Assembly (NCBI RefSeq): GCF_023544715.1
Contig: NZ_JAMJEZ010000015.1
Location: forward strand, 1 to 60,916
Direction of reading: 5' to 3'
DNA length: 60,916 nt
Origin: Pseudomonas eutrophicaquae
GTDB taxonomy: Bacteria; Pseudomonadota; Gammaproteobacteria; Pseudomonadales; Pseudomonadaceae
Shown here: piece after piece, positions 7,401-16,026 of the stretch
Layout: each line of letters begins with the position of its first letter
Numbering within the stretch: the first letter of the stretch is position 1
Program-made: the position numbers and the translations under genes
The notes under the pieces: generated by a model
Databases searched by the model: none
What the model saw: the letters and a program-made list of their open reading frames with translations, nothing else
Told to the model about the DNA's origin: nothing

Positions 7401-10108
7401 CATTCCTCCTCGCGGTCGATGGAAGTTTCAGGCGTGCTGTACAGCAGCCCGAGTTCAGGATCGAGCTGCACCAGCAGCCGGCCGATCTGGCAGCGGCCGT
7501 CCTGCAGCAGCAACGGATAGGCATGGCACAGCAGCGGACTCTCGCTGAAAGCCGGGGGCAGCGCTTGCTGGCGGCAATGGGCCACCAGCGCCTTGCGGCT
7601 GCATTTGAGCTGACGGGCATACAGCGTGCGCGCCAGCGCCGGCGGCAAGGCCTGCTGGGGATCAAAGACCTCGCCATCCGACTGCAGACTCCAGCCAGCG
7701 GCCAGCTGGTGAAGCGGAATCAGGGTGATGCTGTCCTCACCCAGCCGAGTCTGGTTCACCAACCCCTGCCCTTCGCCTTCCTCATTGCCACGCGGCTTGT
7801 CAGCATAGGCACTCTGCGGTTCGTCCTCGGCATCCAGCACGATGTTGCTGGCGCGCCGGCTCTGATCGGTCTGCTTGCCGAGGTGCCGGCCCATTGCCTC
7901 GACATCAATGAAGTCACGGATGTCCTGCGCCAGCTCGGGCGGCAGCGGCGAGTCGTCGTAGACCCGCTGCACCAGCCGGTCGATATCGCCGGGCAGCTTC
8001 AGCTCGCTTTCCTGTGACAGAAAGGCCCAGCTGCGTGCCAGTACCCAGAGGTCGTAGACAAATTCCCAGGCGGTTTCCTTCATCTCGGGCAAGCGCTCCG
8101 GCGACAGACCAGCCACCCACAGACGGGGCTGCGCATGGTCCGCCGGGCGCACACGCTGATGCCGGTGCAGCCGGCCGGCACGCTGCAGGATCAGATCGAC
8201 CGGAGCCAGGTCGCTGATCAGGAAGTCGAAGTCGATATCCAGCGATTGCTCGGCCACTTGAGTGGCAATCAGCAGCACACGCCCCGTGCGCGGCGGCTGG
8301 TCTTCGTACTTGCCGAAGGTCGCCAGCACCTGCCTCTCACGAGCACTGCGCTCATCGGCGGGGAAACGGGCATGGAACAGCAGCAGTTCGATGCCATCCC
8401 CCTGCTGCTGCAACAACCGGTACAGCTGCTGCGCGCGCTGTACGGTATTGACGATCACCGCGCCATGCCCTTCCACCTCCAGCAGACACAGCGCCAGTGC
8501 CGCCAGCTCCGATAGCGACTCGCCCACGGGGTGAAGCTGAATCGGCGCCTGCTGGCGTGATTCGAAAGTTTCACCCTGCACGCCGCGCACATCCGCCAGC
8601 AGCAGACGCGGATATGCCAGCGGCGGCACTTCGTCCTGTACGCCCCAGGCCTGCAACAGCGCACGCTGGCGAGCCGCCGGCAGGGTGGCACTCATCAGCA
8701 CTACCGAAGCACCGAGTGGGCGCAGCCAGCGCAGCAGGTTTTCGATCAGCTGGGAGGTATAGGTATCGTAGGCATGCACCTCGTCCAGAACCACCACCCG
8801 GTTGGCCAGGCCCCACAGGCGCACGAAGTGATGCTTGACGTTGAGCACCGCCAGCAGGCTCTGATCCACGGTGCCGACACCGTAGGGTGACAGGAGCGGT
8901 CGGCGTCGGCGCGAGAACCAGCTGGAGGCGGTGACCGCTGCCCTGTGCCGCTCGCTGTCATCATGAATACCCTGCAGACGATGCTGGTCACGCAGTGCCT
9001 CGACCCGCTCGTCCAGCATCGCCCCGCCATGCACCAGCTGGATATCCAGCTGGCGCTCATCGGCGAAGGCACGCAGGAACGTCAGCGCGCGCTCGTACAG
9101 GGCATTGCCGGTGGCCTGGGTTGGCAGCGCCACATACAAGCCGCGATGCCCATTTGCGCGCTGCAGGCGCAAATGGGCCAGAAAAGCCAGTTCCGTCTTG
9201 CCCTCGCCCATCGGCGCTTCCACCAGCAACAGCGCGGGCCCTTGATTACCCGCCAGCAGGCGCTCGGCAGCCTCTTGCAGTGGACGTGGTGTCAGCGGCT
9301 CGCACCGACCCAGTATCTGGCCCAGCAGCACCTCAGTCGGTGCATCACCCTGTAACAGGTTGTCGAATGCTGGCCAGCCAATAGCCTGCAGCGCCTGAGT
9401 AGCCAGATGTCGAGCCGCGGCGAAGTGGCTATCCAGCTCATCTGCACGCTCACCTAAGGGGAACCACTCGGGGTTTGAGCCAATCCAGTCGGAAATGCTG
9501 GTCAGGCCAGCCAGCCACTCGACAGCCGGTAACGATGGCACCACCGCAGAGGGCTGTACCGGCTGCAAGCATGTCCAATAGGCATCCAGCAGCAGTTGAC
9601 GCGCCGTAGCCCAACCGGCCGCCTCAAAGGCCGGCATTTCCCAGTCTCGCTCAGAACGGATGTTGTAGCCGTGATGCGCACTAATCGCTTGCAGAGCGCC
9701 ATAGCGCCAGTCGGGGTCAGGCAGGCGTTCACGCAGCAGGCGATCAAGGAGGGCGCCACTGGCCATGGCATGGTCAGCAACCCGCAGAGACTGTGGATGA
9801 AACGCCAGCCCCGCCTGCTCGACCCGTTGACGCCCCTGCTCCCACTTACACTGAAAACCGGGAATCGCCTTGCCAAAATCATGCAGACCAACCAATGCAG
9901 CCACTGTGCGAGGAAAGTCGGTCACGGGCAGGCCGAACGCGGCGGCCATACGCTGAATCGTGGCGGGAGATTCATGCTCCAGCAAGGTCAGCGCGACGGC
10001 TGCAACATCCAGCATGTGAGCCAAGAGTCCATGTCCCTGAGGCTCGCCACTCTTGGCCCAGATGCTGCGGGCAGGATCAGAAAGATCACTGAAACAGTGT
10101 GATGACAT
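7400..10108 (-). CDS. cas3: CRISPR-associated helicase-nuclease Cas3
   Basis: Cas3 is recruited by target-bound Cascade and degrades the invading DNA processively. The 902-residue product has an N-terminal HD nuclease: H31, H76-D77 in GLHDFGK, H113, and H145-H146 in SAHHGY. An SF2 helicase follows: Walker A APMGEGKT at 298-305, DEVH at 442-445, SAT at 473-475 and QRAGRLHRH at 642-650. All catalytic positions appear intact, so it should be active. The start is the ATG at 10108 with AGGAG upstream; an extension to 10174 lacks family similarity. It is the first gene of the operon. Confidence 0.97.
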   Translation of the reverse strand: MSSHCFSDLSDPARSIWAKSGEPQGHGLLAHMLDVAAVALTLLEHESPATIQRMAAAFGLPVTDFPRTVAALVGLHDFGKAIPGFQCKWEQGRQRVEQAGLAFHPQSLRVADHAMASGALLDRLLRERLPDPDWRYGALQAISAHHGYNIRSERDWEMPAFEAAGWATARQLLLDAYWTCLQPVQPSAVVPSLPAVEWLAGLTSISDWIGSNPEWFPLGERADELDSHFAAARHLATQALQAIGWPAFDNLLQGDAPTEVLLGQILGRCEPLTPRPLQEAAERLLAGNQGPALLLVEAPMGEGKTELAFLAHLRLQRANGHRGLYVALPTQATGNALYERALTFLRAFADERQLDIQLVHGGAMLDERVEALRDQHRLQGIHDDSERHRAAVTASSWFSRRRRPLLSPYGVGTVDQSLLAVLNVKHHFVRLWGLANRVVVLDEVHAYDTYTSQLIENLLRWLRPLGASVVLMSATLPAARQRALLQAWGVQDEVPPLAYPRLLLADVRGVQGETFESRQQAPIQLHPVGESLSELAALALCLLEVEGHGAVIVNTVQRAQQLYRLLQQQGDGIELLLFHARFPADERSARERQVLATFGKYEDQPPRTGRVLLIATQVAEQSLDIDFDFLISDLAPVDLILQRAGRLHRHQRVRPADHAQPRLWVAGLSPERLPEMKETAWEFVYDLWVLARSWAFLSQESELKLPGDIDRLVQRVYDDSPLPPELAQDIRDFIDVEAMGRHLGKQTDQSRRASNIVLDAEDEPQSAYADKPRGNEEGEGQGLVNQTRLGEDSITLIPLHQLAAGWSLQSDGEVFDPQQALPPALARTLYARQLKCSRKALVAHCRQQALPPAFSESPLLCHAYPLLLQDGRCQIGRLLVQLDPELGLLYSTPETSIDREEE

Positions 10109-10254
10109 CCTTTTCTCCTGATGTGAGGTGCGAAACACGCACCCGCACATTGTCACACTCCCGCGACAAGCCATGTCGCAGTTCGCAAGAGATACATCAC
10201 ATTACGCGACGAATCTCTGAGCACGGATGAGCCAAAGCCCCCCTGCTTACCGCC
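10109..10254 (-). promoter_or_regulatory. cas operon upstream region with an inverted repeat
   Basis: This 146-bp gap between cas3 and gcvH should contain the cas promoter on the minus strand. It holds a perfect 6-bp inverted repeat, GCGACA-AGCCA-TGTCGC, at 10163-10179, about 55 bases before the cas3 start codon. That is the size and position of a regulator-binding site. No strong -35/-10 pair stands out. The regulator cannot be named from sequence. Confidence 0.4.
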
Positions 10255-10638
10255 TTACCCCACGCAGCTGGCCTGATAGCCGGCAGCATCCAGCAGGGTC
10301 TGCAGCGCGCCGAGATCATCCGGCTGCAGGCGGTAGATCCACTGGCCATAAGGGTCTTCGTTGATCCGCTCGGGGGCATCGGCCAGCGCCTCGTTGACGG
10401 CGGTGATGGTGCCGGCAAGCGGGGCGTAGATGTCCGAGGCAGTCTTCACCGACTCGACCACCCCCACCTGCTCACCGGCACTCAGGCGCCGGCCAGGCTC
10501 AGGCAGTTCGACAAAGACCACATCGCCCAGCGAGGTCTGGGCGTGATCGGTGATACCGACGCTCAGGCTGCCGTCGGCTTCAAGACGGGCCCAGGAGTGG
10601 CTGTCGGTGTAGTGCAGGTCGGCCGGGGTATGGCTCAT
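10255..10638 (-). CDS. gcvH: Glycine cleavage system H protein
   Basis: GcvH is the lipoylated carrier that shuttles the aminomethyl group between the P, T and L proteins of glycine cleavage. The product has 127 residues. The lipoyl-attachment lysine is K65 in the classic [13 protein letters not shown] context. gcvT lies 70 bp upstream on the same strand, so the two probably form an operon. gcvP, which normally adjoins gcvH in Pseudomonas, is not in the window; the cas3 end of the CRISPR operon lies there. Confidence 0.97.
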   Translation of the reverse strand: MSHTPADLHYTDSHSWARLEADGSLSVGITDHAQTSLGDVVFVELPEPGRRLSAGEQVGVVESVKTASDIYAPLAGTITAVNEALADAPERINEDPYGQWIYRLQPDDLGALQTLLDAAGYQASCVG

Positions 10639-10708
10639 GGGAGCATCCTTCTGCGAAGCGGCGCCGGGCGCCGGCGTAGGGAAAGGCCCGCAGCGGCGGG
10701 CCGCAGGG

Positions 10709-11794
10709 TCAGATCAGCGCCTTGCCGTGGCGCACGAAGCACGGCCGGACCACGCGCACCGGGTACCATTTGCCGCGCACTTCCACTTCGGCACGCTCGC
10801 CGGTGGCGACCGGTACGCGGGCCAGGGCAATCGATTTGCCCAGGGTGGGCGAGAAGTTGCCGCTGGTGATTTCGCCCTCGCCCACTCCGGCGATGCGTAC
10901 CCCCTGATGCGGACGCAACACAGCGCGCTCCTCCAGCACCAGACCGACCAGCTTGCGCTCGGCGCCGCCGGCATCGCGCTGCGCCTCAAGCGCCGGGCGG
11001 CCGATGAAGTCACGGGCGGCCGGCTCCCAGGCCACGCACCAGGCCAGGTTAGCCTCCAGAGGGGTGGTGTGGCGGTCCATATCCTGGCCGTACTGGTTGA
11101 AGCCCGCCTCAAGGCGCAGGGTGTCGCGTGCGCCCAAGCCCACCGGGGCAATGCCGGCGCCGACCAGATCGTTGAAGAACTCCAGCGCCTCTTCAGCCGG
11201 CAGGAGAATCTCCAGACCGTCCTCGCCGGTATAGCCGGTGCGGGCGATGAACCAGTCACCCTCGGCCAGGCCGTGGAACGGCGGCAGGTCGCGCAGCAGC
11301 GCGGCGCGGGCAGGGCTGAGCAGGTCGCTGCAGCGCTCCAGAGCATGGGGGCCCTGAATGGCCAGCAGGGCCAGATCGTCACGCTCGCGCAGCGACACGT
11401 CCAGCGAGCCGCACTGTGCCTCGATCCAGGCCAGGTCCTGGTCGCGGGTCGCGGCATTGACCACCAGACGGTAGCCCTGTTCGAGGCGGTAGACGATTAG
11501 GTCGTCGAGGATGCCGCCCTGCGCGTCGAGCATCAGGCTGTACAGCGCCTGACCGGTGCGCTGCAGGCGGCTGATATCGCCGGCCAGCAGGCGGCTCAGC
11601 AGGGCTTGCGCATCCGCACCGGCCAGATCCAGTACGGTCATGTGGGAGATGTCGAAAACCCCGCAATCCTGACGCACCTGGTGGTGCTCATCGACCTGTG
11701 AGCCGTAGTGCAGCGGCATGTCCCAGCCGCCGAAATCGACCATCTTGGCACCCAGTGCCAGGTGCAGGTCATGCAGGGGGGTGTGCTGTCCCAT
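10709..11794 (-). CDS. gcvT: Glycine cleavage system T protein (aminomethyltransferase)
   Basis: GcvT transfers the methylene group from aminomethyl-lipoyl GcvH to tetrahydrofolate and releases ammonia. The 361-residue product starts [27 protein letters not shown]. It has the expected VFDISHM motif, the [10 protein letters not shown] folate-domain motif, and [12 protein letters not shown]. The ATG at 11794 was chosen because the N-terminus then matches the family; an extension to 11854 adds 20 unrelated residues. gcvH follows on the same strand. Confidence 0.97.
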   Translation of the reverse strand: MGQHTPLHDLHLALGAKMVDFGGWDMPLHYGSQVDEHHQVRQDCGVFDISHMTVLDLAGADAQALLSRLLAGDISRLQRTGQALYSLMLDAQGGILDDLIVYRLEQGYRLVVNAATRDQDLAWIEAQCGSLDVSLRERDDLALLAIQGPHALERCSDLLSPARAALLRDLPPFHGLAEGDWFIARTGYTGEDGLEILLPAEEALEFFNDLVGAGIAPVGLGARDTLRLEAGFNQYGQDMDRHTTPLEANLAWCVAWEPAARDFIGRPALEAQRDAGGAERKLVGLVLEERAVLRPHQGVRIAGVGEGEITSGNFSPTLGKSIALARVPVATGERAEVEVRGKWYPVRVVRPCFVRHGKALI

Positions 11795-11893
11795 GGGGGT
11801 ATTCCTTGCGGGCGTCAAATGGCGCGCATTGTAGCCGCAATCCGCGTCAGTCACATGGCAGGCGCGCCGATCGGCGCGCTCTCTGGGCGGTGT

Positions 11894-13510
11894 TCAACCA
11901 TAACGGCGCGCCGAACGGCGGATCAGGCCGATCACCGGCAACAGCCCGACCAGCACCAGACTCAGCGCCGGCAGCGAAGCACGCGCCCACTCCCCTTCAC
12001 TGGTCATCTCGAAGACCCGCACGGCGAGGGTGTCCCAGCCGAACGGGCGCATCAGCAGGGTGGCCGGCATTTCCTTGAGCACATCGACAAACACCAGCAG
12101 CGCCGCACTCAGGGTGCCGGGCAGCAGCAGCGGCAGGTAGAGGCGACCAAACAGCGGCAATCCGCTCACCCCCAGGCTGCGCGAAGCCTCTGGCAGCGAC
12201 GGGCGAATCCGCGCCAGGCTGTTTTCCAGCGGCCCGTAAGCCACCGCCATGAAGCGGATCAGGTAGGCCAGCAACAGGGCCGCCAGACCGCCCAGCAGCA
12301 GCGGCTTGCCCGCCCCGCCCAGCGCGGTGGAGAGCGGGATCACCAGCTCGCGGTCGAGGTAGCTGAAAGCCAGCATGATCGACACCGCCAGCATCGAGCC
12401 GGGCAGCGCGTAACCAAGATTGGCCAGCCCGACCAGCCCGTGCATGCGCCGGGTCGGCGCCATGCGACGGGCAAAGGCCAGCAGCAGGGCCAGCGCCACG
12501 GTAATCAGCGCCGCCAGGGCGCCGAGGTAGAGGGTGTGCAGGATCAGCGCCACATAGCGCTCATCGATATCCAGGCGCCCGCGCTGCCAGAACCACACCA
12601 ACAGCTGCAGCACCGGCACCACAAAGGCACAGAGAAATACCAGCCCGCACCAGGCGCTGGCGGCCAGCGCCTTGACGCCGCGCAAACGATACAGCGGCGC
12701 CGCCCGGGCGCGCTCGTTGCCGGTGCGCGCTGCCCCGCGCGAACGGCGCTCGGCATAGAGCACCAGCATCACCAGCAGCAGCAGCAGGCTGGCCAGCTGG
12801 GTGGCGCTGGACAGGCTATAGAAGCCGTACCAGGTCTTGTAGATGGCGGTGGTGAAGGTGTCGTAATTGAACACCGACACCGCACCGAAATCCGCGAGGG
12901 TTTCCATGATCGCCAGCGCCAGCCCCGCGCCGATCGCCGGACGCGCCATCGGCAGCGCCACCCGCCAGAAGGCCTGCCAGGGCGACTGGCCAAGCACCCG
13001 CGCCGCCTCCATCAGACCGCGCCCCTGGGCGAGAAAGGCGTTGCGCGCCAGGAGGTAAACGTAGGGGTAGAAGACCAGCACCAGCACCAGAATCACCCCG
13101 CCGGTGGAGCGCACCCGGGGCAGGCGCAGGGCGCTGCCGAACAGCTCGCGCAAGAGGCTCTGCACCGGCCCAGCAAAGTCCAGCAGCCCGACAAACACGA
13201 AGGCCAGCACATAGGCCGGAATGGCGAACGGCAGCATCAGCGCCCAGTCCAGCCACTTGCGGCCGGGGAACTCGCACAGCGCGGTCAGCCAGGCGAGGCT
13301 GACGCCAAGCAGCACCACACCGCTGCTGACCCCAAGCACCAGCGTCAGGGTATTGCCGAGCAGGCGCGGCAACTGGGTCTCCCAGAGGTGCGACCAGATC
13401 TGGCGATCCACCTCGCCCCAGCTCAGCAACAGGACACTCAGCGGCAACAGCACCAGAGCGGCGATCGCCGCCGCAATCGGATACCAGCGGCGTTGAATGG
13501 AATGGGCCAC
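11894..13510 (-). CDS. fbpB: Ferric iron ABC transporter permease (FbpB/HitB type)
   Basis: This inner-membrane permease belongs to the duplicated-core iron(III) ABC family. The 538-residue protein has about twelve hydrophobic segments in two homologous halves. Each half carries an EAA-type loop (MEAARVLGQSPWQAFWRVALP and PEASRSLGVSGLPLFGRLYLP). The start is a GTG at 13510 with AGGAG five bases upstream; a frame reaching 13606 adds an implausible Cys/Arg-rich leader. It lies downstream of the iron-binding protein gene on the same strand, with a terminator between them. No ATPase gene is adjacent. Confidence 0.93.
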   Translation of the reverse strand: MAHSIQRRWYPIAAAIAALVLLPLSVLLLSWGEVDRQIWSHLWETQLPRLLGNTLTLVLGVSSGVVLLGVSLAWLTALCEFPGRKWLDWALMLPFAIPAYVLAFVFVGLLDFAGPVQSLLRELFGSALRLPRVRSTGGVILVLVLVFYPYVYLLARNAFLAQGRGLMEAARVLGQSPWQAFWRVALPMARPAIGAGLALAIMETLADFGAVSVFNYDTFTTAIYKTWYGFYSLSSATQLASLLLLLVMLVLYAERRSRGAARTGNERARAAPLYRLRGVKALAASAWCGLVFLCAFVVPVLQLLVWFWQRGRLDIDERYVALILHTLYLGALAALITVALALLLAFARRMAPTRRMHGLVGLANLGYALPGSMLAVSIMLAFSYLDRELVIPLSTALGGAGKPLLLGGLAALLLAYLIRFMAVAYGPLENSLARIRPSLPEASRSLGVSGLPLFGRLYLPLLLPGTLSAALLVFVDVLKEMPATLLMRPFGWDTLAVRVFEMTSEGEWARASLPALSLVLVGLLPVIGLIRRSARRYG

Positions 13511-13590
13511 GCGGACTCCTCGGCAGACGGGGGTGCCGCCAACAGCCGGCACCCGGGACGGTACGCCGCAGCACAGCACGGCGCGCCAAC

Positions 13591-13617
13591 AAAAACGCCC
13601 CGGCACGGGCCGGGGCG
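13591..13617 (-). terminator. Rho-independent terminator after the iron-binding protein gene
   Basis: On the minus strand CGCCCCGGC and GCCGGGGCG form a 9-bp GC stem with a 4-nt loop, followed directly by TTTTTGTT. It lies just past the stop codon of the iron-binding protein gene and before the permease. It would attenuate rather than fully separate the two, so that the binding protein is made in excess. Confidence 0.85.
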
Positions 13618-13644
13618 TCGAGTATAACCGTTGTCAGACGCGAA

Positions 13645-14646
13645 TCAGTTCCAGCCAGCGCGATCCATCAGGCGGATCGCCTCGGCCTGGCGCTTGCCCG
13701 CCACTTCCACCGGCAGGGTATCAGCCTTGAAGGTACCCCACGCCAGCACCTCGGCAGACGGCTTGACCTGCGCATTGGCCGGGAACTCCTGATTGACGCC
13801 GGCGAACACAGCCTGCGCCGGGGCAGTGGTCATCCACTCCAGGAGCTTCTGCGCGGCCTCGGCATTCGGCGCATGCTGGGTCACCCCGGCACCGGCCAGA
13901 TTGACGTGCACGCCGCGGTCAGCCTGGTTCGCCCAGAACAGCTTGGCCTTGAGATCCGGCTGCTGCTTCTGCAGGCGGCCGTAGTAGTAGCTGTTGACGA
14001 TGCCCACATCACACTGGCCGGCATCGATCGCCTGAATCAGCGCGGTGTCATCGGCGAACGGATCGGTCGCCAGATTGGCTACCCAGCCCTTGACCACCTG
14101 CTCGGCCTTCTCGGCGCCGTGGGTCTCGATCAGGGTGGCGGTCAGCGACTGGTTGTAGACCTTCTTGCTGGAGCGCAGGCACAGGCGACCTTCCCAGTTC
14201 TTGTCAGCCAGCGCCTCGTAGCTGGACAGCTCCTCCGGCTTGACCCGCTCGGTGGAGTAGACGATGGTCCGCGCGCGCAGCGACAGGCCGGTCCAGGCAC
14301 CGGTACTGGAGCGGTACTGGCTGGGGATGTTGGCTTCGATGACCTTGGAGGTCAGCGGCTTGAGCACGCCCTCCTGCTCGGCCTGCCAGAGGTTGCCGGC
14401 ATCCACGGTGATCAACAGATCCGCCGGGGTGTTGGCGCCTTCGGCCTTGAGGCGGGCCAGCAGCGGCGCTTCCTTGTCGGTGATGAACTTGACCTTGACC
14501 CCGGTTTCGCGGGTGTACTGATCAAAGACCGGCTTGATCAGCTCATCGATCCGCGAGGAATACACCACCACTTCATCGGCGGCTTGAACGGTACCGGCCA
14601 GGGTCGTCAGGGCCAGGGCGGCCAGGAGCGTGTGGTTTGCCTGCAT
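13645..14646 (-). CDS. fbpA: Periplasmic ferric iron-binding protein (FbpA/HitA type)
   Basis: This is the substrate-binding component of an iron(III) ABC importer. The 333-residue precursor has a signal peptide ([22 protein letters not shown], with cleavage likely after AQA or QAA). The mature start DEVVVYSSR is typical of the family. The pair of tyrosines that coordinates Fe3+ is present in NSYYYGRLQ. The start at 14646 is chosen because it begins the signal peptide directly. A Fur-box-like sequence and a good sigma-70 promoter lie upstream, consistent with induction by iron limitation. Confidence 0.95.
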   Translation of the reverse strand: MQANHTLLAALALTTLAGTVQAADEVVVYSSRIDELIKPVFDQYTRETGVKVKFITDKEAPLLARLKAEGANTPADLLITVDAGNLWQAEQEGVLKPLTSKVIEANIPSQYRSSTGAWTGLSLRARTIVYSTERVKPEELSSYEALADKNWEGRLCLRSSKKVYNQSLTATLIETHGAEKAEQVVKGWVANLATDPFADDTALIQAIDAGQCDVGIVNSYYYGRLQKQQPDLKAKLFWANQADRGVHVNLAGAGVTQHAPNAEAAQKLLEWMTTAPAQAVFAGVNQEFPANAQVKPSAEVLAWGTFKADTLPVEVAGKRQAEAIRLMDRAGWN

Positions 14647-14680
14647 GGAGTGCGCCTCTAAGGATGGGAAACTGAGGCAG

Positions 14681-14709
14681 ATGATAAGCAGTCCTATTTG
14701 CAGGTTCAA
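14681..14709 (-). promoter_or_regulatory. Predicted sigma-70 promoter of fbpA
   Basis: On the minus strand a -35 element TTGAAC (14709-14704) is separated by exactly 17 bases from a -10 element TATCAT (14686-14681), which matches TATAAT at five of six positions. It lies 35 bases before the fbpA start codon. Confidence 0.65.
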
Positions 14710-14727
14710 CGGCTGACACACTGCAGA

Positions 14728-14742
14728 CGAAAATAATTTTCA
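14728..14742 (-). promoter_or_regulatory. Candidate Fur box upstream of fbpA
   Basis: On the minus strand TGAAAATTATTTTCG fits the 7-1-7 Fur motif TGATAATnATTATCA at 11 of 14 positions. It sits just upstream of the predicted -35 element of fbpA. Fur repression is the usual control of this transporter family. Confidence 0.55.
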
Positions 14743-14770
14743 ACTAAGCGACCAATGGTCGATGCCGCCG

Positions 14771-16000
14771 CTACGCCGGTAGCGCACGGGCCAGCGCCGG
14801 CAGATCCCCGCCCAGCCCCAGCGCCTGACGCGCGAACAGCCCCTTGGCCAGGTAATGACGATCCACCAGACGCAGACCGGCATTGCGCAGCCAGCGCAGG
14901 CGCAGGTCATTGGACTGGAACAGGCGCTCGAAGCCCTCCATCGCCGCCATCATCGCCAGGTTATGGGGCATGCGCCGCCGCTCATAGCGGCCCAGCACCC
15001 GGGTGCTGGCCAGCGTCTCGCCCCGCGCCTCGGCCTGCTGCAGCACCTCGGCCAGCACCGCGGCATCCAGCAGCCCCAGATTGACGCCCTGCCCGGCCAG
15101 CGGGTGAATGCTGTGGGCGGCATCGCCGATCAGCACCAGCCCTGGCTCGACATAACGCCGGGCATGGCACTGGCGCAGCGGCACGCAGTGGCGCGGATCG
15201 ACCTGCAGCACCCGGCCGAGGCGCGCCTCGAAAGCGCGCTCGAGTGCCGCGGCAAAGTCAGTATCCTCCAGTGCCATCAGCGCCTCGGCCTCGGCCGGCG
15301 GGCAGGACCAGACGATCGAACACCAGTGGGCATCGCCAGCGCGGGTCAGCGGCAGGAAGGCCAGCGGGCCGCTGTCAGTGAAGCGCTGCCAGGCGGTCGC
15401 CTGATGCGGCTGACTGCAGCGCACGCTGGTGACGATGGCATGGTGCAGATAATCCCATTCACGGGTCGCACAGCCGGCCAACTGGCGCACCCGCGAACGG
15501 GCGCCGTCCGCCGCCACCAGCAGTGGGGTGCGCAGCTGGCGGCCATCGGCGAGGGTCAGCAGCCAGCCCCCGGCCGAACGGCGCAGCTGCTCAAGACGCG
15601 CCTCACCCAGACGCTCGATCGGTGCCGCGCGCAGACGCTCCAGCAGCGCCTCCTGCACCACGCGGTTCTCGACGATGTGCCCGAGGTGCTCGGCATGCAC
15701 GCTGGCGGCGTGAAAGTCGATCTGCCCGGTGCCCGAGCCATCCCACACGCACATCGCATCGTAGGCAGTGGCGCGGCGGGCGATGATCCCCGGCCAGACC
15801 GCCAGCCGCTCGAGAATCCGCTGGCTGGCCACCGACAGCGCACTGACCCGCGGCTCGAAGGCGGCATCCGCCGCCAGCGCCGGGCCAGGCTCCAGCGAGG
15901 CGCCGTCGAGCAACAGCACCCGCAGGCCACTCTCCTGCAGGGCCAGCGCCAGGGTGCTGCCGACCATGCCGGCGCCGACGATGATCAGATCCGCGTGCAT
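14771..16000 (-). CDS. ubiI: FAD-dependent ubiquinone hydroxylase (UbiI/VisC family)
   Basis: This is a flavin monooxygenase for one of the ring hydroxylations of ubiquinone synthesis. The 409-residue product has the FAD dinucleotide-binding motif IIVGAGMVGSTLALAL near the N-terminus. The middle has the DG motif ADGARSRVRQ, and the C-terminal FAD motif is LIGDAAHSIHPLAGQGVNLG. Two ATGs are in tandem at 16003 and 16000; the second has better spacing from AGGAGG. It is the last gene of the ygfB-pepP-ubiH-ubiI cluster. UbiI and VisC are the same family; assignment to the C5 step is from synteny. Confidence 0.93.
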   Translation of the reverse strand: MHADLIIVGAGMVGSTLALALQESGLRVLLLDGASLEPGPALAADAAFEPRVSALSVASQRILERLAVWPGIIARRATAYDAMCVWDGSGTGQIDFHAASVHAEHLGHIVENRVVQEALLERLRAAPIERLGEARLEQLRRSAGGWLLTLADGRQLRTPLLVAADGARSRVRQLAGCATREWDYLHHAIVTSVRCSQPHQATAWQRFTDSGPLAFLPLTRAGDAHWCSIVWSCPPAEAEALMALEDTDFAAALERAFEARLGRVLQVDPRHCVPLRQCHARRYVEPGLVLIGDAAHSIHPLAGQGVNLGLLDAAVLAEVLQQAEARGETLASTRVLGRYERRRMPHNLAMMAAMEGFERLFQSNDLRLRWLRNAGLRLVDRHYLAKGLFARQALGLGGDLPALARALPA

Positions 16001-16026
16001 CATGCCTCCTCGTGCTCTCTGCCGGC

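Noticed and set aside
11708-13627. 639-codon plus-strand open frame opposite the iron permease gene
   Set aside because: The translation is a Gln/Arg/His-rich shadow; the minus strand encodes a clear permease in the same place.
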